NCBI GenBank assembly: GCA_001828595.1
Contig: MHZA01000059.1
Location: 1-32,809, forward strand
From: Planctomycetes bacterium RIFCSPLOWO2_12_FULL_40_19
GTDB taxonomy: Bacteria > Planctomycetota > Brocadiia > Brocadiales > Scalinduaceae
DNA length: 32,809 bases
Direction: 5' to 3'
Below the pieces are notes generated by a model. That model was not told the origin of the DNA. It did no database searches and saw nothing but the letters and a program-made list of their open reading frames with translations. Positions 23,251-31,867 of the stretch are shown in pieces. The translations under genes and the position numbers were made by a program. Numbering within the stretch: the first letter of the stretch is position 1; each line of letters starts with the position of its first letter.

Positions 23251-23559
23251 TTAATCTAAAATTGGGCGGTTTTCGTCATGTGAAAGTTCTAAATCATCAG
23301 GAAAATAGGAGGAGATGGAATCCTGTTCGCCTAAAGGTTCTGAACTTACATAATATGAGTTCAATGCTATTTCTTCATTTATTAAACTACATTCCTCACA
23401 TATACGATTATAAGGGCCCTGGCTAAGAAACTTTTCTTCACATTTCAAACATGGTCTCTTTTTCTGGAATTTGATTTTGTTAGTATCACAATACTCAGGC
23501 ACATCTCTTAAGATGCTTCTTTTTCCGTCTGGTTTTGAGTGGCAATGATTATTTCCCAT
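23251..23559 (-). CDS. Small zinc-ribbon-like hypothetical protein
   Basis: A 102-residue soluble protein. RPCLKCEEKFLSQGPYNRICEECS (split as CLKC near residue 37 and CEEC near residue 54) gives a CxxC...CxxC set likely to hold one zinc, in a form seen in small putative transcription or nucleic-acid-binding proteins. The N-terminus is basic and His-rich (NNHCHSKPDGKRS), the second half acidic (DDLELSHDENRP). The ATG at 23559 is supported by a very strong AAGGAGGTG seven bases upstream. It is not clearly in an operon. The layout suggests a DNA- or RNA-binding regulator, but the target is unknown. Confidence 0.68.
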   Translation of the reverse strand: MGNNHCHSKPDGKRSILRDVPEYCDTNKIKFQKKRPCLKCEEKFLSQGPYNRICEECSLINEEIALNSYYVSSEPLGEQDSISSYFPDDLELSHDENRPILD

Positions 23560-24098
23560 TGGTATTCACCTCCTTCAAACATTTTGATTCACCGCTAGTA
23601 AATCCCGCAACTATTATACCTTTCTTAACTTGTTATGTTTTACTCTTTTATGTTGTTTAAGCAGGCATACTTAGATCAACAATAAACCTGGAAAAACTAT
23701 TAACGCTTATATTATATACGCCTCATTGTTGGACATATATTCATTTTCTAAGTCAAAAGTGTCCAGTTACAAGAGCAGAAAGAAAACAATGATTAAATGT
23801 CTTATAAGTCATCTCTATATAATCGGCCAATGTTCTTAAATCTTTAATTATAATTTATGTTGCCGGCATTAGAAGCGGTTTGTGATTTGAAATCAGGGAA
23901 TTAAGAAGTGAAGGAAATGGATGTAAAGACGGGTTATTATATCTCAGATTTACCACCTGATTACGATTGATATGTAAGGAATATCCTGCAAAATAGTCAA
24001 ATCTATGCTTCCTGAAACAAACGGGTTCTAATTTCGTCTAATAAGCGACCCCATATTTCATAAATCTCACTGGTCTGCATAGGAAGGACTGAGCCTGG
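23560..24098. other. Intergenic, no feature seen
   Basis: About 540 bases of AT-rich DNA without a frame that has both a start with a ribosome site and more than about 30 codons. It may hold decayed coding sequence or the promoter of the zinc-ribbon gene, but nothing specific is supported. Confidence 0.45.
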
Positions 24099-25085
24099 TT
24101 ATTTTATGCTGCTGAGATTTGTTTTCTCTGTCACATTCGGTTTTGTTTCGGGATTTGGACCCGCGCTATTATTGCTTTTTGCCTGTTCAATCAAATCAAG
24201 TTTAGTTTTGTCGTAGTCTGAATTAGTGATGAAGTTTTCGTGCCGTAGAATGTTGAGTTCACGAAGTTTCTCAGCAATATTTATCTTGTGTTTGGTTTTA
24301 TTTATGTAGTCTTCTTCCAGCAGATATGTATAATTTGTATCAAAACCTAATTTTTCGACACACTTTTCCGAGACAACGTCCGCAACTTCTTCCATCTGTT
24401 CCTTAAGATATTCTGGAACAGTATAAGCCAAGTCAAGAAAGCCTTCCGTATCAGTTCCTATCGCTATCCTGGCCTCAACAATATCTCTCCATATAACTGT
24501 TCCTTCTGATGCCGTGGTCATCTTAACATCAATCTTGAGGGAGGCATATGGATCAGAGAAAACCCCGGGGTCTTTTATACCATATGATATTATGCCGATC
24601 TCAAATATTGTATCAACGTCCAGTTCGGTACCTATCTTCTCATAGTCTTTGGAATCTTTATCTTTTTTCTCCAATAGTTCCCAGATATTCTGGTTTTTCG
24701 TAATATCTTCCTGTGGGACAACATGGAAATAGGAGCACAGTTGGAGTTTGGTGTTGAGTTTTTCGCATAATATCTCACCAATGTTCAAGTCAAAAATCAT
24801 ATCGTTAAAGACTCTAATGTCTTCTTTCTTTGCAGATTGATGGGCTAATTGCATAAGTATCTGTGGTACAATTGCAGGGCCTGCCATCAATGTCGAAAGG
24901 AACATATCATCATTTCTAATATTTACAAACATTTCCGGATTCTCGGTATAATACAGGAGCGCCACTTCATTAACGTACTTAGAGTACTCTTTTTTGTATG
25001 GTACTTGCGAAATATCGGTAGTTTGACAACCTACAAAAATTAACAAGGATAATATAATAAAATAGACATAACGCTTTTTTGACAT
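24099..25085 (-). CDS. Probable lipoprotein with SHOCT-like C-terminus
   Basis: About 328 residues. Residues 1-20 (MSKKRYVYFIILSLLIFVGC) form a signal with a possible lipobox ending at Cys20, though Phe at -3 is not ideal. I prefer the ATG at 25085, with AGGTG nine bases upstream, over an in-frame GTG at 25097. The body contains a mixed alpha/beta stretch around LDVDTIFEIGIISYGIKD and TVIWRDIVEARIA, similar in feel to envelope lipoproteins that compute a stress or assembly state, but I cannot name the family. Near the end, LRELNILRHENFITNSDYDKTKLDL resembles the SHOCT short helical hairpin. It lies downstream of the PDZ/TPR gene across a repeat-bearing gap and may be the last gene of the VWA envelope locus. 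Confidence 0.7.
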   Translation of the reverse strand: MSKKRYVYFIILSLLIFVGCQTTDISQVPYKKEYSKYVNEVALLYYTENPEMFVNIRNDDMFLSTLMAGPAIVPQILMQLAHQSAKKEDIRVFNDMIFDLNIGEILCEKLNTKLQLCSYFHVVPQEDITKNQNIWELLEKKDKDSKDYEKIGTELDVDTIFEIGIISYGIKDPGVFSDPYASLKIDVKMTTASEGTVIWRDIVEARIAIGTDTEGFLDLAYTVPEYLKEQMEEVADVVSEKCVEKLGFDTNYTYLLEEDYINKTKHKINIAEKLRELNILRHENFITNSDYDKTKLDLIEQAKSNNSAGPNPETKPNVTEKTNLSSIK

Positions 25086-25154
25086 CTGGTAAAGCACCTA
25101 TTCAGGTATTTGTGAATACCTGATTTATTCAACAACAATAGCTTAAGATGGCAG

Positions 25155-25300
25155 GTTAAGCGCCAAAGGCGCCCGCCCGGCAATCAGACTGTGTCACATT
25201 TACAAAAAACACATTCAATACGTTCAGAATGCCGGGAAGCGAAGAGTAAGAATAACAAAAAGCCCTTTTCAGGATAAGATGCCGCCTCAAGAGGCGGGAA
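25155..25300. repeat. GC-rich palindromic repeat cluster
   Basis: Between the lipoprotein and PDZ genes are a GCGCC-AAA-GGCGC hairpin (about 25158-25170), a CCCGCCCGG segment and a perfect CCGCCTC-AA-GAGGCGG palindrome (25282-25297) followed by GGAATGACA. These are fragments of the same GC-rich repeat style seen elsewhere in the window. Confidence 0.55.
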
Positions 25301-25320
25301 TGACAATTCTATGCTACTTG

Positions 25321-26118
25321 TCATTGATAAATTCTAACACTATTCTTTTGTGGTTCTGAAAGTGTTTCTAAATTATAGGCATCTATATTGTTCAGACTCT
25401 TTTCTATTTCCTGCAGATTTGTCAGGATCACATTTAGATAGTCCTCATTCTGAGTCTTTTCATGGCATCCGGCATAGAACTTAATAGACTTTCTATAATT
25501 TCTTACGCCTTCCTTAACGTCTCCATTTGACACATAATAATTACCCAATTCATGGTAGGCATTGGCAATCTGGAGGGCAGTATCTATGGATTCAGGTTGA
25601 TAATGTAGTCCATTGAAAAGATAATTTATAGCTTTATTGTAATTAGCCTCCTTTGCTTTAGAGTCGTTTCTTCCCGGACGTTTTAATGACATGTTGCCTT
25701 TGCCAACCCAGTATTCATATGGTGAATTTGTCAAACCCTGTGGAAGTTCAGTGGGTTTCGTTACCTTTTCCTTCCAATGCTGATAAATTGGAACACTATA
25801 AATCTTTATGGTTGCATCATAATTAACCCCTTCTCTGAGAATAACCAGGGACACTTCGACTTTATTATCCTTCACCTCTCTTGATATTTCCACATAGTCT
25901 TCCAATTTCTTTATTTTCTTACCGTCTATTTCAAGGACTATGTCGCCAATCCTTAACCCAGCATCAAGACCAGGACTCCCTGACTGCACCCCAACAACCT
26001 TTATACCATCTTTGGTTTCCGAGAAAATCAAACCCGAAAATATTGCTTGTGCATGGCATGGAGCGGCATAGACACTCAAAGACATGATTGTTATAAAGAA
26101 AAGAATATATAATCTCAT
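25321..26118 (-). CDS. Periplasmic PDZ-domain protein with TPR-like C-terminal region
   Basis: A 265-residue exported protein. The signal peptide covers residues 1-23 (FITIMSLSVYAAPCHA). A PDZ domain follows (about 28-108): GIKVVGVQSGSPGLDAGLRIGDIVLEIDGKKI is the classic carboxylate-loop to helix run. After a linker, residues 160-230 have helix pairs (YNKAINYLFNGLHYQPES, TALQIANAYHELGNYYVSNGD, GVRNYRKSIKFYAG) that look like degenerate TPR units. There is no protease catalytic domain, so it is a binding or scaffold protein. It sits 140 bases downstream of the second VWA gene, same strand, and probably works with that membrane complex in the periplasm. The ATG at 26118 has AGGA about 12 bases upstream. 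Confidence 0.85.
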   Translation of the reverse strand: MRLYILFFITIMSLSVYAAPCHAQAIFSGLIFSETKDGIKVVGVQSGSPGLDAGLRIGDIVLEIDGKKIKKLEDYVEISREVKDNKVEVSLVILREGVNYDATIKIYSVPIYQHWKEKVTKPTELPQGLTNSPYEYWVGKGNMSLKRPGRNDSKAKEANYNKAINYLFNGLHYQPESIDTALQIANAYHELGNYYVSNGDVKEGVRNYRKSIKFYAGCHEKTQNEDYLNVILTNLQEIEKSLNNIDAYNLETLSEPQKNSVRIYQ

Positions 26119-26257
26119 GATATTTTAGTTCCTCGCTATGGCACAAAGGTTACAAATTATTTACAATACACATAATAACCCAATAGATTCCCGATGCAGA
26201 GGCTGAGCCCTCGTTTCTGTTTTGTGGCTACGTTATAGTATTTTGCCTGATGCCGTA

Positions 26258-28879
26258 TTATACCACCTGTCTATTAAATTTCCTTACTGCAATGTCGATG
26301 ATGAACAGGATAAGCGCCAGTGGGATTAAATAGCTTGCAAAATCCCTGGCAATTATTATCTCCTTTTCCTCAACTAATATATCTTCCTTTTCTGGATTAT
26401 ACTCACCACCCGTAATCTCTGCAATATTTTTAAGATACGAAACATTATTGCCTTGAGCCGAATATTCAGGCGGCTTTGCAGCTACCTTCTCGGGAACTAT
26501 TAACCCTTTTGTCATTAAATCTATAACCTTTCCACCCTTTACCCTGGATATTCTCAGATTATAAGCGCCGGGATTAATATCTTTCAGTTCTGTAGAAAAT
26601 CTCTTTGGCGCAACCGGCTTCAGGGTAAGTTTCCGGCCATTACCGGCAAACTCAGGTGATAATAAGCTGACTTCCAGCTTTGTATCATCCGCTACTTGAT
26701 AGGTTGACTCTATCAATAGGGATATTGAATTATCATCGGTTTTGATCTTTATATCATAATCGGCTTTAGATATATCCCTCATAGACCATCGCACGACTTG
26801 AGACCAGAATTTGTTAAACATTGACCAGTTAATCCATTTTGATGACCATCGTGCATTTGCATCCGACGCATAAACGACTACTTTGCCAAGACCATATCTC
26901 CAATTCGCCAGGATAGGGTCCGTCTTCCCCATTATGTTTGTTATCAATGGAACTTCAACCTTTTCTTTCGCTTCAGTTATGGTATGCCCTTTAAGCGGTG
27001 GGAATTGTTTTTCATAAATACCTTTCAATATCTGGCTTTCCTGGTTGATTTCCGGGTAAAAATGCTCTTCATGAAAGTCTGATTGTGATACAAAAAATTC
27101 CGAGTCTTTTATTATTAATCTCGGCAGTGTTATTATGTCCGTTATCTGATAAAATTGTCCTTTTGTTTTCTCTGCTATATCCTGCAATAGTTTTGTATTT
27201 ACGAGCCACGATCCAAGTGCAACGGTTGAAACCGTCACATTTGCCTGCTGAAGCCTGCTGATTAATTCGTTATAGTGATAAAAAATAGACCTTGTGTTCC
27301 CATCGGAAAGCAAGATTACGTGGTTTACCTTAGAATCTTTTTTCCTGAGTTGTTGATAAGCGGCATCCATAGCAGGAAATATGTCCGTCCCGCCATCTGC
27401 ATTTAACATACTCAGTTTTCTTATAATTTCCCTCTTGGCTTCTTCATTAGGTTTGAGTTCAACGATTGTGTATGGCATGGTGTCAAATGCTATAATACCA
27501 AAATTGTCATTTGCTTTCAGTTGCTTGATCAATTCAATCGACGCCTTTTTGGCAAATAGCATCTTCTTACCCAACATACTTCCCGATTTGTCTATAATTA
27601 AGATTAGGGAAAGTCTTGTTTTCTTTTCTTCTTTTGGCGGTTCGCCACCTATTATCTTAACCGGCAGGATTTCTTCTATTTTAGTGCCTGAGTATCCGCC
27701 TTCAGCCGTAATGTTAGCGCCACACGTCATCACAAACCCGCCTCCATAATCCTTCACGTATTTTTCTATCAACGCCATCTGTTCATCGCTTATAGAATCT
27801 CTTGAAACATTAGAAAAGATTATACTGTCATATTTGAGATATTCCTGCAGAGTATCCGGTATCTGGCCTGGGGTTTTTATCTCTACGGCAATTGTTTTAT
27901 CTTCCAGCGCTTCAGGTAAATACATTTTCTCTTTTTCGGCTCCATTTATATATAACAGCCTTGTCTTACCTGAAACATTTACAAACGAAACCTTACTATT
28001 ATTTTCTTTATCTTTATCGAAGCTGGTATCTTTGATGGCTAAATCTGCATTAAACTTCAAAAATCCTTTTTCTTCGCTTCTGTACGGTACCTCAAATACA
28101 TTTATACCACTTTTAAATTCTGTATCCCACTCTTTCAAAAGATCGTCTTTCTCATGAAGTCTGAGATTGCCCTTGATTGCGCTGTCGTTTCTGTTTTCAA
28201 TTACCACTTTTACGTTAAACATTTCACCTTCACTTATTTCTTTAGGAGCGATGATTTTTTTTATTAAAACCTCACTCTCCTTTTGAGGAGGAGGAGATGC
28301 GGTAAAAATCTTGACATCATTGTTAGCAGCCATTGTGGCGGCCTTTAAGACTTCGCCCAGGTTCTGGTTTCCATCCGAAAGAAGAACAATCATTTTTGAA
28401 GAATCTTCGGGCATAATACCAAGTGTGGCCATTATTCCACCTGCAATATCTGTTCTATCGGTAGTGATGTTTGATTCTGCAATCTTTCCATATATATCTT
28501 CCAACTTTAAATCTTCCGTGAGGGTTGGCGTGATAACCCTGGTTTCGCCACCAAAGATTACCAACCCTTTCTTGATTTTCCTACCCAACCCGGTTTTTAC
28601 GTCTTTCACATAGTCCCACATCCATTCCCTGCCTTCCCGGGTGATACTGTCAGACACGTCCACTAAGAATACTGCGCTGATTTCACGTTTCGACTTTTCC
28701 TTCCAACTGAATCCTGCCAGCACAAAGACTATAAGTATAAATATGAAAGTGCGCAAAAATGTCGAAAGAAGGATCCTCGCAACCGATAAACGCTTATAAC
28801 CAAAGATTGCCGTTATCCAGAAAACCGGCAATGCGTACAAAAGCTTCAGATAATCAGGGTTTGTAAATAAATATTCCAT
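26258..28879 (-). CDS. Large membrane protein with two VWA domains and a glutamine-amidotransferase-like middle
   Basis: An 873-residue protein. Two N-terminal membrane helices (about 12-30 and 38-57) are followed by a first VWA domain with a MIDAS-type DVSDS (Asp74, Ser76, Ser78) and ending in MIVLLSDGNQN. Next come an Ig-like region (200-290) and a ThuA/GATase-like Rossmann region (330-400, YDSIIFSNVS to DYGGGFVMTCGAN) without a clear catalytic Cys. A second, complete VWA domain (about 425-600) has DKSGSM, the threonine in GGTDI and HVILLSDGNT. A beta-rich part and a final helix (about 845-865) close it. The family is widespread in Planctomycetota and other groups, usually with MoxR ATPases; its exact role is unknown. 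A repeat of about 75 bases separates it from the upstream VWA gene. Confidence 0.88.
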   Translation of the reverse strand: MEYLFTNPDYLKLLYALPVFWITAIFGYKRLSVARILLSTFLRTFIFILIVFVLAGFSWKEKSKREISAVFLVDVSDSITREGREWMWDYVKDVKTGLGRKIKKGLVIFGGETRVITPTLTEDLKLEDIYGKIAESNITTDRTDIAGGIMATLGIMPEDSSKMIVLLSDGNQNLGEVLKAATMAANNDVKIFTASPPPQKESEVLIKKIIAPKEISEGEMFNVKVVIENRNDSAIKGNLRLHEKDDLLKEWDTEFKSGINVFEVPYRSEEKGFLKFNADLAIKDTSFDKDKENNSKVSFVNVSGKTRLLYINGAEKEKMYLPEALEDKTIAVEIKTPGQIPDTLQEYLKYDSIIFSNVSRDSISDEQMALIEKYVKDYGGGFVMTCGANITAEGGYSGTKIEEILPVKIIGGEPPKEEKKTRLSLILIIDKSGSMLGKKMLFAKKASIELIKQLKANDNFGIIAFDTMPYTIVELKPNEEAKREIIRKLSMLNADGGTDIFPAMDAAYQQLRKKDSKVNHVILLSDGNTRSIFYHYNELISRLQQANVTVSTVALGSWLVNTKLLQDIAEKTKGQFYQITDIITLPRLIIKDSEFFVSQSDFHEEHFYPEINQESQILKGIYEKQFPPLKGHTITEAKEKVEVPLITNIMGKTDPILANWRYGLGKVVVYASDANARWSSKWINWSMFNKFWSQVVRWSMRDISKADYDIKIKTDDNSISLLIESTYQVADDTKLEVSLLSPEFAGNGRKLTLKPVAPKRFSTELKDINPGAYNLRISRVKGGKVIDLMTKGLIVPEKVAAKPPEYSAQGNNVSYLKNIAEITGGEYNPEKEDILVEEKEIIIARDFASYLIPLALILFIIDIAVRKFNRQVV

Positions 28880-28892
28880 AATTTAAGTTAAA

Positions 28893-28967
28893 AGCGCCTA
28901 CCCCAGTTCGCCAGCCCGACAAACTGCCTGAAAGCCGTTCTGGCGGGAGCAGGCGAGTAGACGCTTA
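28893..28967. repeat. GC-rich dispersed palindromic repeat, copy between the VWA genes
   Basis: The ends are inverted repeats, AAGCGCCTAC (28893-28902) and GTAGACGCTT (28958-28967), and the interior carries two words shared with copy 1 (the 16-base word at 28907-28922, inverted, and GTTCTGGCGGG at 28938). It fills nearly all of the 102-base gap between the two VWA genes. Confidence 0.78.
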
Positions 28968-28981
28968 ATTTCGTAAGACCA

Positions 28982-30970
28982 TCAGGCAGTACCTGCCCTC
29001 AATTTCTTATAATACAACAGCCATTCAAGCAAAAGAATAAATGGCACAAGCAGGAGAAGGTACTTGCCGAACTCTGTTTTTTTGTCTTTTATGAGTGTAA
29101 GCGCTTCCTTTTCTTCAAATTTGAGTTCTGTATCATCCGTTAATTCCGGCATAATCCTGGACTCCTCTTCATCAAAAAGATTTGCCACAAATCTATCTTT
29201 GAAATCAGCGCCGGAAATCTCATATTCTCCAATGTAATCTATCTTGTTAAACACAAAAGGGTCTTCAGCATCGCCTTTGACATCATATTTCAGTATCTCT
29301 CGCTGAGGATTTAATATTTGAATATTATCTTTTAAGACGAAGTTCGGTCTGTATTGTCCGCCGGTTAATAACTTATTATGATCTTCCACTTCATACGGAT
29401 TCAACCATTGAATTATATTAAGCGTTATAATCAGTATCCGCAGATTCTCCGATTTTGAGAAATCAAAATCACTCAGGTCAAAACCCAGTGTTACTACCTT
29501 CTTTCCTGCATACTGACCGGCATAGGCAATAGGAGAATCTTTCAAACCATCCGATACCTTTATTAAAGCTGTTGACCAATCCGGAGGTTCCATTGTGAGT
29601 GAGCTCCTTATGTTTAAATCATCCAGATTATGTAAATGCATCATAGTAGGATGTGTGTTGTCCCAGTCGAGTATCTCTACATTTGATACCATGCCGTATT
29701 TTGGAAACAGTATACTGCTGAAATTATTACTTTCTTTCCCGCCTGCCCGCCCGTCTACGCCGTTCGGACGGGTACCTATTCGGGCAGGTACGCCTTTTGC
29801 CTGCGAATTCAAGGCGGGCAGATACGGAATGATATATAATGAATTTATGCCGGGACTTTCATCAGGAATAAATTCGTGGAAAATTGCAACATCATAATCC
29901 TTTACAGCTTCGGGTTCATACCCGGATATGTCAATCCTGGTTAATTTTATCCGACTGGTACCTTGCTCTATCTTCTCCAGTTCATCCTGTAACCTGTAAT
30001 CGTTTGAAACCAATAAAATGTTGATGGGTTTTATTTCATTTATTATTGCGTATGCAGTATTATCAACAGAAAGAAAATCATCCGTCTCTATCCTGGCTTT
30101 TAAGATGCCGGATGTGCTGAGGTTTTTCACCCTTACTGTCTTCTGCTTATCACCTGCTAACTCTAATTCTTCTTCCTTTATGATTTCATCGTTCAGGAAA
30201 ACACTTAATTTAACATCTTTGTTATCATCCGAATAATTTTTGATAGTCACATAAACCTCACGCTCTGTGTAATCTTTAAACATATCCTGATATACGTCCA
30301 GCGACGAAATGGCAACGTTTGCAGATTTCTCCCCGTATCTGATAAATTTAATGTTTCCCGGTTTTTGTCTGGTAATGTTTATCGAAGATGGCGACTGGTC
30401 AGTTAACACATACATCTCGCCTCTTTCAACGGTTTTCAGGAAAGATATGCCGAGGACTACGCCTTCATCCAGATTTGTCCCTGTATCCCTGGGTATTAAG
30501 TCGTTAATTGTTTTGTTTAACTTGTGCTTGTCTTCAGTAAAGTTACAGGCAATCCTGGAAGAATAATCTGCGGAAATAACCATCATCTTATCCCATTGCT
30601 TCAGCTTATCAACCATTTTAAGCGCTTGAGACCTTGCCTGGTCAAAACGTGACCCTTTATCTTCAGAAGTTTGCATACTTGCGGAGGAGTCAATGACGAG
30701 GATGACATTCTTTCCTGAAATATTTATTATGTTGGACTTGAGGTATGGGTGTGCAAGAAAAAAAATCAGAATCAGTATCAGAATTATTTGTAGTAAAAAA
30801 AGCAAATCTATCCTGAACAACCTGCTCCGCACAACATCTTCTTTTAGCACACTCCAGGGTATGATACTCGGCACAGCAACTATATATTTCTTTTTACTGA
30901 GGAAATATATCAGTACCACCAGTGCAATTAACGCTAAATATCCAAATGCCAGTAAATTTATAAAACCCAT
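28982..30970 (-). CDS. BatA-like membrane VWA protein
   Basis: A 662-residue protein with the BatA-type N-terminus: a helix at 6-25, LFRIDLLFLLQIILILILIFFLAHPYL as a second helix (51-77), then a VWA domain starting at VILVIDSSASM with MIDAS residues Asp94, Ser96, Ser98 and the TGT near 155. A CARDB-like beta domain (210-300) and a GATase-like Rossmann segment (315-500) follow; the protein ends with a helix (LLLLVPFILLLEWLLYY) and a basic tail. It is probably the partner of the downstream double-VWA protein. A repeat element is read in frame at about residues 382-410, adding some 28 Gly, Pro, Ala and Arg-rich residues. Such genes usually follow moxR and a DUF58 gene, but the upstream side here holds repeats and a different block. 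Confidence 0.88.
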   Translation of the reverse strand: MGFINLLAFGYLALIALVVLIYFLSKKKYIVAVPSIIPWSVLKEDVVRSRLFRIDLLFLLQIILILILIFFLAHPYLKSNIINISGKNVILVIDSSASMQTSEDKGSRFDQARSQALKMVDKLKQWDKMMVISADYSSRIACNFTEDKHKLNKTINDLIPRDTGTNLDEGVVLGISFLKTVERGEMYVLTDQSPSSINITRQKPGNIKFIRYGEKSANVAISSLDVYQDMFKDYTEREVYVTIKNYSDDNKDVKLSVFLNDEIIKEEELELAGDKQKTVRVKNLSTSGILKARIETDDFLSVDNTAYAIINEIKPINILLVSNDYRLQDELEKIEQGTSRIKLTRIDISGYEPEAVKDYDVAIFHEFIPDESPGINSLYIIPYLPALNSQAKGVPARIGTRPNGVDGRAGGKESNNFSSILFPKYGMVSNVEILDWDNTHPTMMHLHNLDDLNIRSSLTMEPPDWSTALIKVSDGLKDSPIAYAGQYAGKKVVTLGFDLSDFDFSKSENLRILIITLNIIQWLNPYEVEDHNKLLTGGQYRPNFVLKDNIQILNPQREILKYDVKGDAEDPFVFNKIDYIGEYEISGADFKDRFVANLFDEEESRIMPELTDDTELKFEEKEALTLIKDKKTEFGKYLLLLVPFILLLEWLLYYKKLRAGTA
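29738..29822. repeat. Palindromic repeat element inside the BatA-like coding region, read in frame
   Basis: Nested inverted repeats: CCCGCCT (29738-29744) with AGGCGGG (29812-29818), CCTGCCCG (29742-29749) with CGGGCAGG (29781-29788), and CCCGTC (29750-29755) with GACGGG (29767-29772). CGCCTGCCCGCC also occurs at about 31107. On the coding strand the element gives PALNSQAKGVPARIGTRPNG and then VDGRAGGK, unlike the sequence on either side, and keeps the frame open. Confidence 0.75.
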
Positions 30971-31006
30971 ATAAATTAGGTTGCCTTCGGCAGCAACTTA
31001 TTACGC

Positions 31007-31140
31007 CACTACGGAGTGCATTGACCGTGTCAATGCTGTTATGCCACAGGCCGTGCCTGAGGCAGATTCGCCGTGGCGAACAGATTTATTGTGGTAACCA
31101 TCGTCACGCCTGCCCGCCAAGCGTTCGGGCGGGGACGATG
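31007..31140. repeat. Hairpin repeats upstream of the VWA locus
   Basis: Two elements lie side by side. The first (about 31041-31100) contains the 23-base word shared exactly with the hairpin at 11233-11255. The second (31105-31135) is GCCTGCCCGCC-AAGC-GTTCGGGCGGGG, a strong hairpin sharing CGCCTGCCCGCC with the element inside the BatA-like gene. Confidence 0.68.
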
Positions 31141-31163
31141 TACTCCAAAACTTATTGTCTTGA

Positions 31164-31469
31164 CAACTTTGAAATTCCTATACATTAAATTAGGTTGGGT
31201 TTTAAAAGGCAAAAACCCAATAGTTCGATAAACTCATTATGCTGAGCTTGTCGAAGCACTACTTAGCCATTCTCTGTCATTCCCGCCCGCCAGAATGAGT
31301 ATCGGGCTGGCAATCTGTTGAGCCTGCCTGTGCCAATCACGGCAGACAGGCGGGAATCTAGAATTATCATTACAAGGACAATTAGACTCCCATTCCCCGA
31401 TCTGGATCGAGGACAGGTTTCATGGGAATGACATAAGGCAACATTGAAATTCCTATATAATTAAATTAG
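31164..31469. repeat. Direct repeats flanking a palindrome-rich segment
   Basis: A roughly 28-base sequence, CAACTTTGAAATTCCTATA then CATTAAATTAG (31164-31192), returns with few changes at 31438-31469. Between the copies are a 9-bp TTGGGTTTT/AAAACCCAA hairpin (31195-31220), a TTCGATAAACTC...GCTTGTCGAA element (31224-31258), and a CATTCCCGCC...GGCGGGAATC palindrome (31279-31360), then an imperfect CCCAT...ATGGG-type element to about 31433. The segment looks like nested repeat insertions. Confidence 0.6.
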
Positions 31470-31564
31470 CTCTCTTTTCTATTATATTTGCTGCTCAAAA
31501 AATCAACTAACTCATAGAATATCCTTCATCATGTGCATAATTCGATACAAATGATATATTCCTA

Positions 31565-31593
31565 TTGACATAATAACTTAAGAAATATATGTT
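31565..31593 (+). promoter_or_regulatory. Candidate promoter for the right-hand plus-strand block
   Basis: Perfect TTGACA (31565-31570), 17-base spacer and TATGTT (31588-31593, four of six). TTGACATA at 31565 is mirrored by TATGTCAA at 31608-31615, so the start region is flanked by an inverted repeat that could be an operator. Confidence 0.42.
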
Positions 31594-31654
31594 TACAACA
31601 ATAATAATATGTCAAACATCTGTATTATATTACCGTGTTTAGGTAGTCTGATCT

Positions 31655-31867
31655 ATGCCGCCAGGTCTCAAGGCGTTGAATCTATCGTACATTCAGCATA
31701 TCTTGGACCGCTATGCAGCTCCCGGGTTGTCCGGTTGCGTTCGCTTCTTGGTTCAAAGGATGCCCTTGCGATGGAGAAAGAAGGATCTTTATCTACAAAC
31801 TGGCGATCTGTTTGTGATCGCTCAGAAAATTGAGGAACAAAAAGGTGGCGAAGGAGTTTCCAGGTAA
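31655..31867 (+). CDS. Small hypothetical protein, 70 aa (uncertain)
   Basis: An ATG frame directly after the candidate promoter. The product begins MPPGLKALNLSYIQHILDRY and ends in a charged stretch (QKIEEQKGGEGVSR); I do not recognise it. It has only AGG about 10 bases upstream. Its 3' end overlaps the start of the next frame by 23 bases, which would allow coupled translation. It could be a true small gene, the tail of a broken gene, or chance in this GC-richer block. Confidence 0.3.
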   Translation: MPPGLKALNLSYIQHILDRYAAPGLSGCVRFLVQRMPLRWRKKDLYLQTGDLFVIAQKIEEQKGGEGVSR

